A DNA stretch of 64,000 nucleotides from Moorena producens 3L (GCF_000211815.1 NZ_GL890967.1:34973-98972), one strand, 5' to 3'; shown: positions 43,982 through 54,200, counted from the stretch's first letter. Made by a program: numbers and translations. Notes: generated by a model not told the origin, from the sequence alone.

Positions 43982-46900
43982 TCAACTCAGCGCCCCCAAC
44001 GCTTCCAGTGCTGACTTCTGTGCTAGGCTCAAACCAGTAACCCCTGTGATGTTCATACCTTGGTAAGGTCGATCAGGAATCAAGGTTTTAATACACTGAC
44101 CTGTGTGGGTATTCCAAACTTTAATAGTCCCATCATTACTGCCACAAGTAAGCCAATAACTGCTCACCTGTTCTTGATCAGACCTACCCTGGTGATCTTG
44201 ATGTTTTACAGGACTAAACCCAATCGATGACCGTACTGAATTCCGATGACCGTGTAAGGTTCTCAGATACTTACCCGTACTTGCCTGCCAAAGCCTAATG
44301 GTTTGATCTAAGCTACCACTGGCAATCAATTCACCATCAGGACTAAAGGCGACAGACCAGACACCTTTACTATGGCCTCGCAAAATCCTGACACATTCCC
44401 CAGTCCTAACATCCCAAATCCGAACAGTTTGGTCTCCACTGCTGCTAACTAGGGTTTGGCCATCAGGACTAAATGCTACCGACTGTACCCGACTAGTGTG
44501 ACCCTGTAAAACCTTGAGACATTCACTACTCCTGACATCCCATAAGCGTATGGTTTCGTCTTCACTAGCACTGGCTAGGGTTTGACCGTCTCGACTGAAG
44601 GTAACAGACCAAATCCAACTGGTGTGACCCCGTAAGATCTTAAAACATTGACCAGTATTGACGTCCCATAACCGGATGGTTTTGTCATCACCACTACTGG
44701 CAAGAGTCTCACCAAGAGGACTAAAACTAACGGATTGCACCCAATAGGAGTGACCACACAATACTTTCAGGCATTGACCTGTACTTACTGACCACAAGTG
44801 TATGGTTTGGTCAGCGCTGCTGCTAGCGAGAATTTCACCATTGGGGTGAAATGCCACAGAAGTCACCCAACCGGTGTGTCCCTCTAGTCTCTTTAAACAG
44901 TTATCACTACTGACATCCCACAACCTGACCATGTTGTCAGTACTGGCACTGGCTAATTGTTGACCATTGGGACTGAATACTGCTGAAAATACAGAATTGG
45001 TATATCCTTGTAGGATTTTAAGACATCGACCTGTCTTGCTATTCCATAGACGTACGGTTTGGTCACTACTGCCACTAGCTACGGTTTGACCATCCCGATT
45101 GAATGCTACTGAAAATATAGAATTGGTGTGTCCTTGTAGGTAGTTCAGGCATTCACCACTGCTGACATTCCACAGCCTCACCGTCTGGTCATCACTGCCA
45201 CTGACTAGGGTTTGCCCATCTCCACTAAACATCACTGACCTTACTCTGTCGCTATGGTTAGTTAAGGTGTTGAGACATTCACCTGTGCATGGGTCCCACA
45301 ATTTAATGGTAAAGTCAGCACTTGCACTGGCTAACATCGCACCATCAGGACTAAAATTAACTGACCAAATCCGATTAGTATGACCATAACAGATTTGGCG
45401 ACATTCACCAGTACTAAGATCCCACAGTCTCACTGTCTGGTCATCACTACCACTGGCTAGGGTTTTACCATCTGCACTAAACGCCACCGACAGGACTTGA
45501 CCGGTGTGTCCCTGACATACCTGACGGCATTCACCAGTGTTTACATCCCAAAGCCTTACTGTTGATTCATCACTACCACTGGCTAGGGTTTTACCATCCC
45601 TACTGAATGCTACTGACCAAATAGAACTGGTATGGCCTTCTAAGGTTTTAATACACTGACCTGTGCTGACATTCCATAGTTTAATCGTTTTGTCACTACT
45701 GCAACTGGCTAGGGTATTACCATCAGGACTAAAGGCAACAGACCAAACCCAACCGGTATGACCTTTGCAAATTAAAATTGGCTTACCATTCTCGACTTGC
45801 CATAAACGCAACTGACCTTCCACATCTCCAGTAGCTAAAAGCTTACCATCAGGACTAAACGCTACTCCAAATACTACTCCTAAGGTTTTAGTAAACACTG
45901 ACTTGGATAAATCGGAGTGAGCGAAATTGACATCTTGTAAATCCACCCCTTGTAGATAAGCTTGCCAAATCGTAACTCTTGAAAAATCATAGCCTTTTAA
46001 ACAGATTTCCTGTTGACAAAGGAGATTAATAATATTTCCACCAGCGTAGCCAATGGCTAAGGCAGGTTTGCCTCGAAGAGTTTCGAGAATCTGATTTAGA
46101 TGGGTTTCTAGGTTACCTTTACCAGTTAAAGCAATCTGTAGACGCTCTACAATGGGTTTGATAATTAGACGAATTTGAGTATTTCTAAGATAATCTTTGG
46201 TCTGAGCTTTGAGGATAGCATGAGTTATCAACAGGGAATTTTCCCAGTTATTAGTGTTATTAATGGCAGTTACACCAGCAATAACGTCTTCACAGATTTG
46301 CTCAACCAAGCGTTCAGTTACGTATTCCATCACCACTGGTTGTAGGGAAAACAGAGACGCTTTTCTTTCCACAAGCGATCGCTGTTCCAAGGATTCCAGG
46401 GTGTCGATCAGTTGTTGGGGTGGTACAGGAGGAAATATATCATCTCGTAAGTCAGCAAATGAGGCTTCTTCTCGATTGATGGCCAGCCAAAAAATTACTG
46501 TTCGTTCTGGAGCGCTTAATCGGGCAAAATGCTGCTCTAAAAGATTTTTAATATTACCAAATATTATCGCATCTTGATTTAAGAATTCCGAAATATTACC
46601 GGCAAATAATTTCTGGATTGTTGTCGCTAAAATTTTTAGAGCTAAGGGATTACCAGAATAGCGATTAATTAACTGCTTCCATTCCCTTTCTTCACCTTGG
46701 AAAGAACCGATAATATTAAATATTTCTTGTCCTTCAGCAGTTTTCAAACCACTTAATTGTAGGGAGCGGACAGGTAGCACTTCTGCTTCAAGCAGTCCAA
46801 TTTCTTGAGGCTTCTCCCGAGAGGTTAGTACTAAGCAGCTTTGATGGGAGTTTTCTCCCCACCGTCTCAATAGTTGACCGTATTCTTCATATCCAGCTTG

Positions 46901-47701
46901 ATAATGTCCAGCAGCATTGCTTTGAGCTCCCCCTTGTAAAATTGTTTCCATATTATCGAGAACTAGCAAACAACGGTGGGAGCGTATATCATTCAGAAGT
47001 CGGGAAATTTTATCGTCTGTGGTATCTGGTAAATCAATGTCTTGCTGATTGGATAGAAATCTCAGCAACTGAATCAAAATCTCTGATAGGTCAGGAGCAT
47101 TACGTAGGGAGCGCCAAATAACAAACTCAAACTGGTGTTGGAGTTGTTGGGCAAGCTTGATCGATAGGGAGGTTTTGCCCATGCCGCCCATACCTAACAA
47201 GGCGACTAGCCGACAGTGTTCGCTCAGAATCCATTGCTGCAACTGGGCTAGTTCTGATTGTCTTCCATAAAAGAAACGAACATCAACGGCTTCTGACCAA
47301 TCGTGACGTGGTTTTCCGTTCCCGTAGCCTGGCCTTAAGCCAATCCCATCTGTTTCCTCGGTCGAGTCCCCGACTGGGGTTATGCTTTCGAGTGTAGTTG
47401 GCTGTTGGTTCGAGGAGATAGTTTCCTGTTCACTGCGCCACCGTCGTTCGAGGGCTGAGCGAAAGTTTTTTTTACTGACTTTTTCCCCCAAAGCCTCTGA
47501 GAGAAGTTTCCACAGCTTAGGACCGACATCATGTTTCAGGTAAGTCGGTGAATAGCCATAGGTTTCGGCAATAGTATCATAACTCTGACGCTTCCAGGAC
47601 CAAGATGCCTCAATTAAGGCTTGCTGTAAATCAGTGAGATGATTTCCCGATTTGGCAAACACTAAGGCATTGGCGAATTCCAGAGCGTCTTCAAAGTTCA
47701 T
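43982..47701 (-). CDS. STAND NTPase (NB-ARC) with N-terminal vMAP-type HTH and 14 WD40 repeats
   Basis: A 1239-residue protein. Residues 1-95 (FEDALEFANALVF, LTDLQQALIEASW, TYLKHDVGPKLWKLLSEALG) match the HTH found at the N-terminus of vWA-MoxR-associated and STAND proteins. The NB-ARC ATPase at about 145-480 has the P-loop GMGGMGKTSLSIKLA and CLLVLDNMETIL as Walker B. A short pentapeptide-like stretch (AYLQGVDLQDVNFAHSDLSK) precedes 14 WD40 units (GHTGWVWSVAFSPDG ... IKLWNVSTGQ), enough for two seven-bladed propellers. Such proteins sense a ligand through the propeller and oligomerise. Signalling or defence is plausible, but no effector domain is visible. Confidence 0.9.
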   Translation of the reverse strand: MNFEDALEFANALVFAKSGNHLTDLQQALIEASWSWKRQSYDTIAETYGYSPTYLKHDVGPKLWKLLSEALGEKVSKKNFRSALERRWRSEQETISSNQQPTTLESITPVGDSTEETDGIGLRPGYGNGKPRHDWSEAVDVRFFYGRQSELAQLQQWILSEHCRLVALLGMGGMGKTSLSIKLAQQLQHQFEFVIWRSLRNAPDLSEILIQLLRFLSNQQDIDLPDTTDDKISRLLNDIRSHRCLLVLDNMETILQGGAQSNAAGHYQAGYEEYGQLLRRWGENSHQSCLVLTSREKPQEIGLLEAEVLPVRSLQLSGLKTAEGQEIFNIIGSFQGEEREWKQLINRYSGNPLALKILATTIQKLFAGNISEFLNQDAIIFGNIKNLLEQHFARLSAPERTVIFWLAINREEASFADLRDDIFPPVPPQQLIDTLESLEQRSLVERKASLFSLQPVVMEYVTERLVEQICEDVIAGVTAINNTNNWENSLLITHAILKAQTKDYLRNTQIRLIIKPIVERLQIALTGKGNLETHLNQILETLRGKPALAIGYAGGNIINLLCQQEICLKGYDFSRVTIWQAYLQGVDLQDVNFAHSDLSKSVFTKTLGVVFGVAFSPDGKLLATGDVEGQLRLWQVENGKPILICKGHTGWVWSVAFSPDGNTLASCSSDKTIKLWNVSTGQCIKTLEGHTSSIWSVAFSRDGKTLASGSDESTVRLWDVNTGECRQVCQGHTGQVLSVAFSADGKTLASGSDDQTVRLWDLSTGECRQICYGHTNRIWSVNFSPDGAMLASASADFTIKLWDPCTGECLNTLTNHSDRVRSVMFSGDGQTLVSGSDDQTVRLWNVSSGECLNYLQGHTNSIFSVAFNRDGQTVASGSSDQTVRLWNSKTGRCLKILQGYTNSVFSAVFSPNGQQLASASTDNMVRLWDVSSDNCLKRLEGHTGWVTSVAFHPNGEILASSSADQTIHLWSVSTGQCLKVLCGHSYWVQSVSFSPLGETLASSGDDKTIRLWDVNTGQCFKILRGHTSWIWSVTFSRDGQTLASASEDETIRLWDVRSSECLKVLQGHTSRVQSVAFSPDGQTLVSSSGDQTVRIWDVRTGECVRILRGHSKGVWSVAFSPDGELIASGSLDQTIRLWQASTGKYLRTLHGHRNSVRSSIGFSPVKHQDHQGRSDQEQVSSYWLTCGSNDGTIKVWNTHTGQCIKTLIPDRPYQGMNITGVTGLSLAQKSALEALGALS

Positions 47702-48073
47702 ATACCGTTTTGATTATAGTTTATTATGCTATAATATAATAATATCGTGATTTACTAATAGTTCAGGTCTTAGGTATTAGGTTTTAGGGCTCAGGGGGTA
47801 ACAAAATATCCTAAAAAGAGCAATTTAGGGTTAAAAAAGACCGGTCTAGTTATCTTAATCAGACCAATCAACATAAAAATTTTACCATAATTTTGCATTT
47901 GAAAGTCTAAAAAAATAAACTATAGCGCTTCTCATACTTATGATGTAAATTAAATTGACGCAACCCTCCCTACTTCCTAAAGGATAATTGATAAGCGATC
48001 GCATGAATTATTATGCGCTATATCTAGTGTCGGTATTCGGTTTAGAATCCCCTTTTTTCAAAGAGGAGAGATA
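47702..48073. other. AT-rich gap upstream of the STAND gene
   Basis: TATAATATAATAATATCG at 47730-47747 and ACTATAATC on the minus strand are possible promoter elements for the STAND gene. TTAGGTATTAGGTTTTAGGG repeats lie at 47770-47789. No gene is seen. Confidence 0.35.
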
Positions 48074-48699
48074 TCAAATCCAAATCAACTGCAAATCCAA
48101 TCGGAAATCGGGTAATACCTCCTCCCCAGAAAGAATCTGGGGAGATTGTAGAATTTCTTTTGCTTGACCAGAACGGTAAATCTCAACCTGTTGATTTTGA
48201 TAGTTAATCAACCAACCGAGGCGACAGCCATTATCCATATATTCCAGCATCTTGTTCTGTAGAGATGTCAGAGAATCAGTTTTGGAGCGCAATTCAATCA
48301 CAAAGTCAGGACATAGAGGTGGAAAGGTTTCTTGTTCCTCAAGAGTAAGGCTGTTCCATCGGTCTGAGCTAACCCAAGCTGCATCAGGAGAACGTCCTGC
48401 TCCATTGGGGAGTTGAAACACAGTAGAGGAGTCGAAAACTTCCCTAGGTGCGCTCTTACTTGGCGAATTAAATTCGCCACGGGTCGCACCTCAAGTTGGG
48501 TCTGACGACTCCAAGCTTGGAGTTGGTACGTTAGATCGGCATTACGCCTACCGGTATTTCCTCCTGTTGGGGGCATAACAATCAGTTCTCCATCAGCAGT
48601 CAGTTCCAACCGCAGATCGCGGTTAGCTGCTGCAATTTGCTCAAATTCCCGGTGGGTTAACCTCAGGAGTGGTCGCAGGTCAAGAGTTAAGGGGTTCAT
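48074..48699 (-). pseudogene. Uma2-family nuclease gene split by a 44-bp insert
   Basis: The N-terminal half from ATG 48699 reads LTHREFEQIAAANRDLRLEL, then GELIVMPPTGGNTGRRNADL, as in Uma2 (DUF820) nucleases. The C-terminal half in another frame reads VFDSSTVFQLPNGAGRSPDA, then CPDFVIELRSKTDSLTSLQN with the PD-(D/E)XK residues. Removing 44 bp at 48447-48490 rejoins the halves exactly (RQTQL-DREVFDSST), giving about 193 residues, normal for the family. These proteins are numerous in cyanobacteria, with unclear roles. Confidence 0.88.
48447..48490. mobile_element. 44-bp mini-element with GGTGCG/CGCACC ends
   Basis: On the minus strand it runs GGTGCGACCCGTGGCGAAT to AGAGCGCACC and contains TTAATTCGCC, a palindrome with GGCGAATTAA. 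Exactly the same length and ends occur at 472-515 and 3147-3190, nested in the two MITEs, and a partial copy lies at 18536-18565. Its insertion broke the Uma2 gene. Confidence 0.82.
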
Positions 48700-48726
48700 A
48701 TTCCCTATTTCCTATTCTCTTTGCTA

Positions 48727-51318
48727 TCAATCCAAGCTATTCAGAAGCTGTCGAATTTTGAGCTGTTGCTGCTCTTCTATTGATTCTGGAAAACTTAACT
48801 CGATCGCAATTGAATTAACAGATCCGCTATCAACTAATTGCTCTATAGTTTCCACCTTAGCCAAAAAACTCAAATCTTGTAAGTGATTAGATTCCTGAGT
48901 TACCAGTAAACTGATCAGGGGTTTAGTCTTCTGCATGATATCGAGATTGCTAATCTGGTGGCCATCTAATTCCAACCGTAAATCATGAGTGCCAATTTCC
49001 GTGATTGTCGCGCTAACGGAATAGTTTTTCCAGTAATCCCAATATAATTGCACCGGTGCTTGAACCTTTTGACGTACCTTGGTCTCTTTAGCTGGTCGGA
49101 ATTCACGGAAGACTCGTCTGATACTCGTAGCAATAAACTTAAGGGATTCCAGAGGATGGTCTGTTTCAGATCGTCTCTGGGAATACCACTCATTGACATC
49201 AGAATAAATAACTAAGACCAGATCATCTTGCTGAGTACCGGTGAGATTAATAAAATCAACAAATAGCCTCACCTGGTCACCCATAGCAACTTCTCGCATC
49301 ACCCGCCCTCGGACCAAGCACTTGTGTCCGTAGTCTCCTTCGAGTTCCACTCTAATTTGATCAGGGATGTTGGGTCGGGTATTCAGCAGAATTTGGGCAC
49401 CACTTTCACTAACATTAACGGTTTCACCTCTCCAACTCTGCTGTGGAGTATGAATCACAGCCGTTAACTTCCTTGGCATCCGGTGAGCACGACGGAGTTG
49501 GGGTTGCTCGAAAGCAACTAGACAAGCAGCCATCAGAAGGATTAGGTTAAAGATAGACCAAAAAACATTAACAATCACCGCTTGGCTATCCTCCGGTCTT
49601 AACCATAGCCACAGAGGTACAGTAAACAAGGCAGCAGTAGCCAGTGCAGCCACTAACACTAGGTACTTGACCGAATCAAAATCAAAGCTGCGCTTGGTAA
49701 CATTCATCCCTTTATCGGTAACATTGAAAGACCCTAACTTAGGATTAATCAGAGCTAAGAGGGTAACCATTCCCGCCTGGAATGACAGGGCAAATTCAAA
49801 AATCTCGTTCCAGAAGGAGAAACGGACGTGCTTGTAGGGAATGTGGTTGGTCTGCATCGATAAAATAACGTGAGGCAGAGCATAGCACAAGGTTTCAAAA
49901 CCGAGACCCTTAACCGAATTGATGCCAAATAATAAGAATAGAGTGGGTGCGATCGCATACATCAATCGCGGGAAGCCGAAGAAAAAGTGGGCTGTGGCAC
50001 TCATGTAGCACAACCGTTGGGGCAGGCTCAACCTCACCTTCCGGTTGAACAAGGGATTTTCCAGGCGCAGAATCTGAGCCATTCCCCTAGCCCAACGTAC
50101 CTGTTGACCGATATAGGCCGAAAATTTTTCTGGCGCTAAACCTGCCACCATAATCTTGTCGTAGTAGACCGACTCGTAACCCTTTGAGTGCAGACGGAAG
50201 GCAGTATGGCAGTCTTCGGTAACTGTTTCGGTGGCAATACCTCCGATTTCCATGACGTGGGTTTTGCGAATCACCGCCGCAGACCCACAAAAGAACGCCG
50301 CATTCCAGAAATCATTGCCCTTTTGCAGCACCTTATAAAACAGTTCATTACCCACAGGTATTCTGCCTTCTGTGAGCAGATTACGCTCAAAGGGGTCTGG
50401 GTTATAGAACCAGTGGGGTGTTTGGACAAAGGAAACCTTAGGGTTAAAAAAGAAGCCAACAGTTTCCTTCAACAAGTTTTTAGCGGGAATGTGGTCACAA
50501 TCAAGAATAAGCACTAAATCCCCTTTGGTTTTATGAAAAGCTGTGTTGATATTGCCAGCTTTAGCATGATGATTATTATCCCGAGTCAGGAGTTCGGAGC
50601 CTAGATCCTCACACATTTGGCGCAACTTTTCCCTACGCTCTGGATACTTTCTGCCATCATCAAGGACATAAACTGATTTTTTATCAGTCGGATAGTCAAT
50701 GGCTACAGCCGCTAAGGTGGTTTTGCGGACAATTTCGAGATCTTCGTTATAGGTAGGAATGTAAATATCAACCCTAAACCACTCCTCTTGGGGAATATTT
50801 TCTAAACTAACTGCTTTACGTTCTTTGATTTTTAAGGTTTGAAAGTACGCCAAAAATAAGGTAGCGATCGCATAAAATTCTGCTCCATACAACAGCAAGC
50901 AAAAAACTATATTCAGCCACCCTTCAAAATTCAGCGTATATCGAGTGCGGTAATAAAAATAGCGTAGGGTAGTGAAAGCGCTAAGTAAAACTAACAATAA
51001 GTGGAGATATTCACTGGTTTTACGATTCGGTTTATCTTCCTCCATCTGAATAATCACCCGTCCCATCAGGAACAAAATTACAGCAAGCAACCCTTGTTGC
51101 CAAATTGGTGGGCGAGCAGTAATTAGAGGAATGAATAGCAATAGTAAAGATCCAATTAGCAACAGCAATTGACGGCGACTTAGCCACTGTAAAATCTGGT
51201 CAAATATATAGGGTAAGTCTTCCACTACCCAGACTGTTAGTCGCTGTCGCTGTTGGGGTGTGGTCACCAAGCCTCTGTGACCCGGTTTTGACCTAATCTT
51301 TAAAAATGGAATAGTCAA
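48727..51318 (-). CDS. bcsA: Cellulose synthase catalytic subunit BcsA
   Basis: An 863-residue processive GT2 enzyme. Membrane helices flank the glycosyltransferase domain (about residues 180-430), with YVLDDGRKYPERREKL, LILDCDHIPAKNLLKE (DxD), ATETVTEDCHTAFRLH (TED) and QQVRWARGMAQ (QxxRW). The PilZ domain near residues 600-700 has RAHRMPRKLTAVI and VNVSESGAQI, so the c-di-GMP binding residues (RxxxR and NxSxxG) are present. A further 130-residue C-terminal tail follows. It polymerises UDP-glucose and extrudes beta-1,4-glucan. bcsB lies 150 bp upstream on the same strand. Confidence 0.95.
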   Translation of the reverse strand: MTIPFLKIRSKPGHRGLVTTPQQRQRLTVWVVEDLPYIFDQILQWLSRRQLLLLIGSLLLLFIPLITARPPIWQQGLLAVILFLMGRVIIQMEEDKPNRKTSEYLHLLLVLLSAFTTLRYFYYRTRYTLNFEGWLNIVFCLLLYGAEFYAIATLFLAYFQTLKIKERKAVSLENIPQEEWFRVDIYIPTYNEDLEIVRKTTLAAVAIDYPTDKKSVYVLDDGRKYPERREKLRQMCEDLGSELLTRDNNHHAKAGNINTAFHKTKGDLVLILDCDHIPAKNLLKETVGFFFNPKVSFVQTPHWFYNPDPFERNLLTEGRIPVGNELFYKVLQKGNDFWNAAFFCGSAAVIRKTHVMEIGGIATETVTEDCHTAFRLHSKGYESVYYDKIMVAGLAPEKFSAYIGQQVRWARGMAQILRLENPLFNRKVRLSLPQRLCYMSATAHFFFGFPRLMYAIAPTLFLLFGINSVKGLGFETLCYALPHVILSMQTNHIPYKHVRFSFWNEIFEFALSFQAGMVTLLALINPKLGSFNVTDKGMNVTKRSFDFDSVKYLVLVAALATAALFTVPLWLWLRPEDSQAVIVNVFWSIFNLILLMAACLVAFEQPQLRRAHRMPRKLTAVIHTPQQSWRGETVNVSESGAQILLNTRPNIPDQIRVELEGDYGHKCLVRGRVMREVAMGDQVRLFVDFINLTGTQQDDLVLVIYSDVNEWYSQRRSETDHPLESLKFIATSIRRVFREFRPAKETKVRQKVQAPVQLYWDYWKNYSVSATITEIGTHDLRLELDGHQISNLDIMQKTKPLISLLVTQESNHLQDLSFLAKVETIEQLVDSGSVNSIAIELSFPESIEEQQQLKIRQLLNSLD

Positions 51319-51468
51319 TCGCTTCGCTCCAATTCAAAATTATCAATTCAAAATTCAAAAATACCCCATTAACTAATTCATTTTCTTGTAGTAATTGGAA
51401 ACAATTCCAAATTATAAATTTAGTCATTTTGAATTTTTAATTTGGCATTTTGACTTAAAAAACCGTCA

Positions 51469-53964
51469 TTAATTTCTATCCCTAGCCATTTTTTGGAGAT
51501 AAAACTGAATAACACCGTAACTAAGCAAGGTTGCAGCTACAATAGCTGGAGCTAACAACAACCAACTTCTTATTATGAAGTTAAAAATTTGCTGAGTCAA
51601 CTCAGGTTTTTCCATTTGACGCTGGCGCTTTGGCTTGAAAAACTCCATATTATAAGAATTTTGTTGATAAATATTGGGATTTTCCGAGTTAGCACTAATC
51701 AGTACCGTGTCTCCCTTGATTTGAGAGAATAGTGGGTCTTGATTTAATAAGTCTTGGACTTTTTCTAAGCCTTTATCAGTTTGAGCACTTAGAGCAAGCA
51801 GCACCCGTTCTTTATTCCATGGCGATATAATTTCTTTGATCACCCCATCATGATCAGACCAGGTTTGAATTTGACTATCACTCCGCTGCCTTGTCAAAAA
51901 ATCTTTTAATTCAAAACCACCAGAAGAGAAAATTTCAGGAAACGGAAATTTATCTTGAGGGCCAATTCCTACCAAATGATGGTCACTGCGTTCCTCAGTG
52001 GGTAAAGAATCTTTAGTATAAACTGATAGCTGGATTGATTCCGCTTTGCTTAACCGTCCCAGTCTGTTAGTGAACTGTAGTAATGTCATCAGTACACTGA
52101 TTGAGGGGTCTTTTGGTAGCACAATAACGGTATTGGATAAATCCTGAGGAGCAGCAAAGGGAAAACCCGTTTTCAGCAACCCCAAATCTGGGACTTTGGC
52201 AACACTGGTGCGCTGGAGTTCAAAATTTGTATCACTGTGCAACGTACCCCAAAGCTGTTGGTCAGTTACTTTGCTACAGGAGCGCCGTTCCCGAGCATCA
52301 AGACGAAAATCCACCTGGATTTTAGAATAGGGGGTAATGTTGTCACTAGGCAGGGCAACCCTCAGGGACTCTCTAGTTCCACCATCGATGGACGTTAGCT
52401 TTTTGCCGATTAGGGCAATGCCATCTAGCTTGACTTCCACTACTGAGGTTTTGGGATTAATTTGGGGGCCGTAGCTATAAATTAGGTTCATATAGTTATC
52501 CCCCTCAAACTTATCATCGGGCAATGCCCGGAAGTCAATAGTAATGGGTGGGGAATCAGAACCCCTGACTGTTATATCCTCAATCGGCTGATTGTAGGGA
52601 GTTTTGAGGTCGCTGAGCTTGAATGTGGGTTCTACAGGTAAATAGTCTGGCCAATCACGGGATGCAGGGGTTGGCACTTCCTCCAGCTTTTCAACTAAGA
52701 TCGCTTGACTGGTACCAATTTGACGGTCTTCCGATTGCACTAAAAACTGTACTGCTTTCGCCACTCCTTCTGGCCCATTACCGGTTGCTACCAATACTGC
52801 GCCTTCATTGCCAGGAGTGGTGGTTAACATTAAGACCCCGACATCGGGGGGTAAGGCTTTTTCCTTAGCATCGAGAATCTTATTGTTTCCTACAGGAAGG
52901 GGTAGTTTCAGGGATTTGAGTTCTGGCTGTTGTTCTGGTGTGCCGATGATCACCAATCGATTACCAGAAAATCGATTAATCCCCGTTCCACTGACCTCTT
53001 TAACAGATTTCACCAAGGAAGTCTTCAGGCGACGATAATCCGCTAGCCTACCTAAGGAAGCTTGGAAACGAGCAGTGCTAGTTAACCAATTATCATCAAT
53101 CTCCTTGGGCAACAGATAAGTAATTTGATTTGGTTCTAGACTGAGGTCATCAAAGATCGGGTAAGGATAGCGATTGAAGTCTAGAGAAACCGGTTGGGGT
53201 TCAAAATCAAAGACTATTTTAGAATCGGGTAGAATTTCTGTCCATAGGGAAGGATCATAGGGGTCTTGAGTACAGGTAGGAGAGTTATTCTGTAGCGCCG
53301 CAATTGTGATTTGGTTGTAGTTACGGAGTTGGTCTATCGGAATATTAAATAGCACATTCCCAATTTCCCCTTTCTGGCGCTTGAGAGGAATACTGCCAAC
53401 GCTAACACCATTAATTAGAACGGTAAGATTAGAGCGAGTGGCATAGAGCGCTGGAGAATGGCGAAAGCGAATCAAGGCTTTGACAGATTTGAGTTGCCAA
53501 TCTCGGGGACGAGTAAACCCTAGCCGTGCTTCGTCATAGATGCCTCTTAAACTAAAACGAGAGCCTACTACTGGGCTGCGATTGAATTCTAGGATGTACT
53601 TACCAGCAGGAGGAGCATCGATCTCAGGAGCTTTAGTTGGTGGGGAAGGTAGAGCAAAGGTGGGTTGAGATTTTTCCTTGAGTTCCTCGATGGTACTCTC
53701 CCTTAGGGTTTTGTTACTATCAGTGGTACTGCCATCACTTTGGGCAGACACTAACCTTGTGCTTAACCCAATGGAAATACTACAGCTGAGGAATAATAGT
53801 AGGACTAAAGAATATCTTTGGAACGAAGGCCGAGGATGATCTGCTTTTGCATCGAACCTCCTCGAAGTAGAGGCTTGATTAGCGCTAGAGTGACCATCTG
53901 ATCGGTGTGACCTAGGATTTTTTTTGGGTAGATGGGCAAAAGCCTTGCGAAAAAAGGGTGTCAT
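51469..53964 (-). CDS. bcsB: Cellulose synthase regulatory subunit BcsB
   Basis: An 831-residue periplasmic partner of BcsA. A basic leader and membrane-type signal (YSLVLLLFLSCSISIGLSTR) are followed by alternating carbohydrate-binding jelly-rolls (LRGIYDEARLGFTRPRDWQL; VEVKLDGIALIGKKLTS) and flavodoxin-like domains (RLVIIGTPEQQPELKSL). It is anchored by the C-terminal helix WLLLAPAIVAATLLSYGVIQ. BcsB guides the nascent chain through the periplasm. No bcsC, bcsZ or bcsD lies in the window. A probable riboswitch covers its 5' leader. Confidence 0.93.
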   Translation of the reverse strand: MTPFFRKAFAHLPKKNPRSHRSDGHSSANQASTSRRFDAKADHPRPSFQRYSLVLLLFLSCSISIGLSTRLVSAQSDGSTTDSNKTLRESTIEELKEKSQPTFALPSPPTKAPEIDAPPAGKYILEFNRSPVVGSRFSLRGIYDEARLGFTRPRDWQLKSVKALIRFRHSPALYATRSNLTVLINGVSVGSIPLKRQKGEIGNVLFNIPIDQLRNYNQITIAALQNNSPTCTQDPYDPSLWTEILPDSKIVFDFEPQPVSLDFNRYPYPIFDDLSLEPNQITYLLPKEIDDNWLTSTARFQASLGRLADYRRLKTSLVKSVKEVSGTGINRFSGNRLVIIGTPEQQPELKSLKLPLPVGNNKILDAKEKALPPDVGVLMLTTTPGNEGAVLVATGNGPEGVAKAVQFLVQSEDRQIGTSQAILVEKLEEVPTPASRDWPDYLPVEPTFKLSDLKTPYNQPIEDITVRGSDSPPITIDFRALPDDKFEGDNYMNLIYSYGPQINPKTSVVEVKLDGIALIGKKLTSIDGGTRESLRVALPSDNITPYSKIQVDFRLDARERRSCSKVTDQQLWGTLHSDTNFELQRTSVAKVPDLGLLKTGFPFAAPQDLSNTVIVLPKDPSISVLMTLLQFTNRLGRLSKAESIQLSVYTKDSLPTEERSDHHLVGIGPQDKFPFPEIFSSGGFELKDFLTRQRSDSQIQTWSDHDGVIKEIISPWNKERVLLALSAQTDKGLEKVQDLLNQDPLFSQIKGDTVLISANSENPNIYQQNSYNMEFFKPKRQRQMEKPELTQQIFNFIIRSWLLLAPAIVAATLLSYGVIQFYLQKMARDRN

Positions 53965-54009
53965 CAGCAGAACGTTTTAACTCTGATTAAAAATTAAATT
54001 GCCGCATGG

Positions 54010-54200
54010 GATGTTTAGCTATTGATACAAGGCTAGCGCTACCTAATCCGGAGCAAGCTAGTTGGATTACCAGCGGTTGAATAAAAATCAGATACACCCT
54101 TGAGTGACCAGAATCTGGGGAACGGAATCCTCCCTATGCCAACCTTTTCGATCGGCAAGCTTCCGCAGTCTTTGAGTTAAATTTACCACAGGCTTCTAGG
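54010..54200 (-). promoter_or_regulatory. Probable c-di-AMP (ydaO/yuaA) riboswitch leading bcsB
   Basis: Read on the minus strand, the bcsB leader has ydaO-type blocks in the right order: TTGCCGA, GAAAAGGTTGGC, AGGGAGGATTCC, CTCAAGGGTGTATCTG, ACCGCTGGTAATCC and TTGCTCCGGATTAGG. These are remembered consensus blocks and no model was run. A stem GGCTAGCGCTACC (plus 54031-54043) follows. The element ends about 50 nt before ATG 53964. In other bacteria, ligand binding by this class turns expression off and the controlled genes often act on the cell envelope. Confidence 0.55.
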
